A stretch of 48,371 bases of DNA from Gammaproteobacteria bacterium (GTDB lineage: Bacteria; Pseudomonadota; Gammaproteobacteria; DSM-19610), in the NCBI GenBank assembly GCA_015494295.1, contig WGBO01000053.1, positions 1-48,371 of the forward strand, in the 5' to 3' direction. The stretch's first letter is position 1, and each line of letters begins with the position of its first letter. The position numbers and the translations under genes were made by a program. Positions 46,271-48,371 of this stretch are shown in pieces. A model generated the notes under the pieces. That model worked only from the letters and a program-made list of their open reading frames with translations, searched no databases and was not told the DNA's origin.

Positions 46271-48358
46271 ATGGACACGGATCACACCCTGCGTCTGCTC
46301 ATCGTCGAGGAATCCCGCAATGACGCGGAGTCCCTCGCCAACATCCTCCGAAATGCCGGCATGGCATCGCGGCTGGAATTTGCCGAGGACGAAGAGGACA
46401 TCGAGGCCGCGCTGGAACGCCAGACGCCGGACCTGGTGCTGTGCGCCATGGGACTCGAAACCGTGTCACCGGGCGAGGTCGTGGAACTGCTCGCGCGGCG
46501 CGACGTCCCCGCGCCGCTGATCGCCATCGGCGAGACTGCCGGCGAAGCCGACATCATCGAGGCCATGCGCCAGGGGGCCGCCGACCTGTGCTCCTACGAC
46601 CAGCCGGAACACCTGCAACTGGTCACCCGCCGCGAGTTGCGCCAGCTCGACGCCCGCAAGCAGGCCCGCGCCTTCGAATCACGCTTCCACGAAAGCGAAA
46701 AACGCGCGCGAATGCTGATGGAGAGTTCCCGTGACGCCATCGCCTATGTGCACGAGGGCATGCACATCTTCGCCAACAGTTCCTACCTGGAAATGTTCGG
46801 CTTCGACGACCTCGATGAAATCGAGGGGACACCGGTCCTGGACATGGTCTCCCCCGAGGAACATGCACGATTCAAGGAATTCCTGCGCAATTTCAGCAAG
46901 GAAGGGAGCACCGGAGCCACCCTGGAAACCCACGGCCAGCTTCCGGACGGCAAACAATTCGACGCGCTGATGGAATTCTCGCCGGCCAGCATCGACGGCG
47001 AGGCCTGCACCCAGATCATCATCCGCAACCAGGCCGGTTCCAGCAAGGAACTGGAACAGAAGATCCGCTTCCTCAGCAAGCAGGACGTGCTGACCGGGCT
47101 GTTCAACCGTCAGTACTTCATGGAGGAACTGGAGCTGACCGTCACCAACGCGGTCAGCGGTTCGGAGAACGCCGCGCTGATCTACCTGCTGATCGACAAC
47201 TTCAAGGACATCAAGGACAACGTGGGCATCGGCGCGGCCGACATGCTGATCAGCGACATTGCCGACCTGTTACGCAAACACACCCGCGAGGACGACATCG
47301 TCGCGCGCTTCGGCGACCATTCGTTTTCCATTCTGCGCAAGGACTGCGACCACGACTCGATCACCGCGCTGGGCGAGGAAATCCGCCAGGCCGTGGAGGA
47401 ACACATCACCGATATCGAGGGCAAGTCGGTCACCACCACCTGCAGCATCGGCATGAGCGTGATCGGCGAGAACTCGCCCTCGGCGCACGAAACCATTTCC
47501 CGCGCCGACCTGGCCTGCGAGGTGGCGCGTTCGTCCGGCGGTAACCGTATTCACCTGCACAACCCGGTGGTCGACGAAAAAATCGGCAAGGAACGCGACC
47601 AGCAGATGCACGCCCTGATCAAGGACGCGCTCGAACAGAACCAGTTCCGGCTGCTGTACCAGCCCATCGTCAGCCTGCAGGGCGACACCGCCGGGAAATA
47701 CGAAGTGCTGCTGCGCATGCTCAACGACGAGGAGGAACACATCCTGCCCAGTCAGTTCCTGCCCATTGCCGAGCAAACCGGGCAACTGGCCGAGATCGAC
47801 CGCTGGGTGATCCGGCACGCCATCCAGGCACTGGCGGAACACCGTGCGGGCGGCTCCGACACACGATTCTTCATCAAGATCTCCGCCCAGACCCTGCTCG
47901 ACGAGGAACTGGTGGGATACATCCAGGAATGTCTCAAGACCCATCGCCTGCCCGGCGACGCACTGGTGTTCGAACTCTCGGAGAAAGTCGCCTGCCAGCA
48001 CCTGAAACAGGCCAAGCACTTCGTGAAGACGCTGCAGGACCTGCACTGCAAGAGCGTGCTGGAGCACTTCGGCACCAGCCCCAACTCCTTCCAGTTACTG
48101 AAGCATATCCCGGTGGACTACCTGAAGATCGACGGCTCCTTCATCCACAACCTGGCCAGCGACACCGACAACCAGGCGATGGTGAAATCGATCCTGGATA
48201 CCGCCAACTCCATGCACAAGGAATGCATTGCCGAATACGTGCAGGATGCCCACAGCCTGGCCGTGCTCTGGCAGAGCGGCATCAACTATATCCAGGGCAA
48301 CTTCCTGCAGGAACCGAGCGAAACGCTCAGCTACGATTTCTCGGGCGAGGTCGCCTGA
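46271..48358 (+). CDS. FimX-like degenerate GGDEF-EAL c-di-GMP receptor
   Basis: This 695-residue protein contains a receiver-like domain (8-120) without the acceptor Asp (DLVLCAMG), a PAS domain (about 140-255), a GGDEF domain with GDHSF at 348-352 in place of GGDEF, and an EAL domain with EVLLR at 478-482. In the EAL domain several metal ligands are replaced (FIKISAQ for VNLSA, LEHFG for DDFG, AEYVQ for AEGVE), while YLKIDGSF is kept. This architecture and loss of catalysis match FimX, the c-di-GMP-binding regulator of type IV pilus assembly. Catalysis is unlikely; receptor function is inferred. Confidence 0.8.
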   Translation: MDTDHTLRLLIVEESRNDAESLANILRNAGMASRLEFAEDEEDIEAALERQTPDLVLCAMGLETVSPGEVVELLARRDVPAPLIAIGETAGEADIIEAMRQGAADLCSYDQPEHLQLVTRRELRQLDARKQARAFESRFHESEKRARMLMESSRDAIAYVHEGMHIFANSSYLEMFGFDDLDEIEGTPVLDMVSPEEHARFKEFLRNFSKEGSTGATLETHGQLPDGKQFDALMEFSPASIDGEACTQIIIRNQAGSSKELEQKIRFLSKQDVLTGLFNRQYFMEELELTVTNAVSGSENAALIYLLIDNFKDIKDNVGIGAADMLISDIADLLRKHTREDDIVARFGDHSFSILRKDCDHDSITALGEEIRQAVEEHITDIEGKSVTTTCSIGMSVIGENSPSAHETISRADLACEVARSSGGNRIHLHNPVVDEKIGKERDQQMHALIKDALEQNQFRLLYQPIVSLQGDTAGKYEVLLRMLNDEEEHILPSQFLPIAEQTGQLAEIDRWVIRHAIQALAEHRAGGSDTRFFIKISAQTLLDEELVGYIQECLKTHRLPGDALVFELSEKVACQHLKQAKHFVKTLQDLHCKSVLEHFGTSPNSFQLLKHIPVDYLKIDGSFIHNLASDTDNQAMVKSILDTANSMHKECIAEYVQDAHSLAVLWQSGINYIQGNFLQEPSETLSYDFSGEVA

Positions 48359-48371
48359 ACCGCCACGCCAC

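Overview
The window looks like a GC-rich gammaproteobacterial chromosome, perhaps from the Chromatiales or another sulfur-bacterial lineage; the taxon is an inference. The evidence is the isc cluster with iscR-cysE-trmJ, the rlmN-pilF-rodZ-hisS-yfgM-bamB-der block, an EpmA/EpmB/EF-P set, a FimX-like regulator and a VPLP-type sorting signal.

Layout. (1) 1-7.4 kb is decayed accessory DNA: a broken VPLP-CTERM gene, a large exported WD40-caspase protein coupled to a frameshifted small exported protein, a secreted Ig-like protein, and three gene fragments (antitoxin, GGC-type C-terminal sorting protein, SWIM protein). (2) 7.5-17.8 kb is the most unusual part. Three cassettes of 2974, 3116 and 4031 bp lie head to tail downstream of guaA. 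They are separated by 246-bp repeats built like complete tyrosine-recombinase attachment sites. The 12-bp core of each repeat equals the last codons of guaA, and the copy that touches guaA has lost its right arm and runs straight into the gene. Motif spacing is identical in every copy. The cassettes carry Fic + DUF6880; an orphan HigA-like antitoxin with three exported proteins; and HipBA + a DUF4143 fragment + an unknown protein + a CcbP-like protein. No recombinase gene is present in the window. (3) 17.8-24.5 kb holds guaBA, xseA, an M23 peptidase and two XRE regulators behind a LexA-type box. (4) 24.5-32.5 kb is a minus-strand housekeeping run: mlaA, der, bamB, yfgM, hisS, rodZ, pilF, rlmN. 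(5) 32.7-40.9 kb is the Fe-S operon (iscR, two cysteine desulfurases, iscA, hscB, hscA, fdx, iscX), without iscU, followed by cysE and trmJ. (6) 40.9-43.5 kb is epmA, efp and epmB, a complete lysylation set for EF-P Lys34 (EpmB makes beta-lysine, EpmA attaches it). (7) 43.7-48.4 kb holds a PilZ-like protein, a GNAT acetyltransferase and a degenerate REC-PAS-GGDEF-EAL protein resembling FimX, which suggests c-di-GMP control of pili.

The main candidate for an undescribed system is the guaA-anchored array of recombinase-less cassettes. Nearly all intact cassette genes read in the same direction as guaA, away from it, so the locus resembles an integron array but uses a guaA-type att site.

Stretches over about 300 bp without an intact gene: 6004-6549 (gene fragments only), 7429-7837, 10377-10792, 13567-13911 and 17459-17787 (att copies and promoters), and 12828-13257 (a promoter and an IS630 remnant). 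I saw no tRNA, rRNA or CRISPR array.
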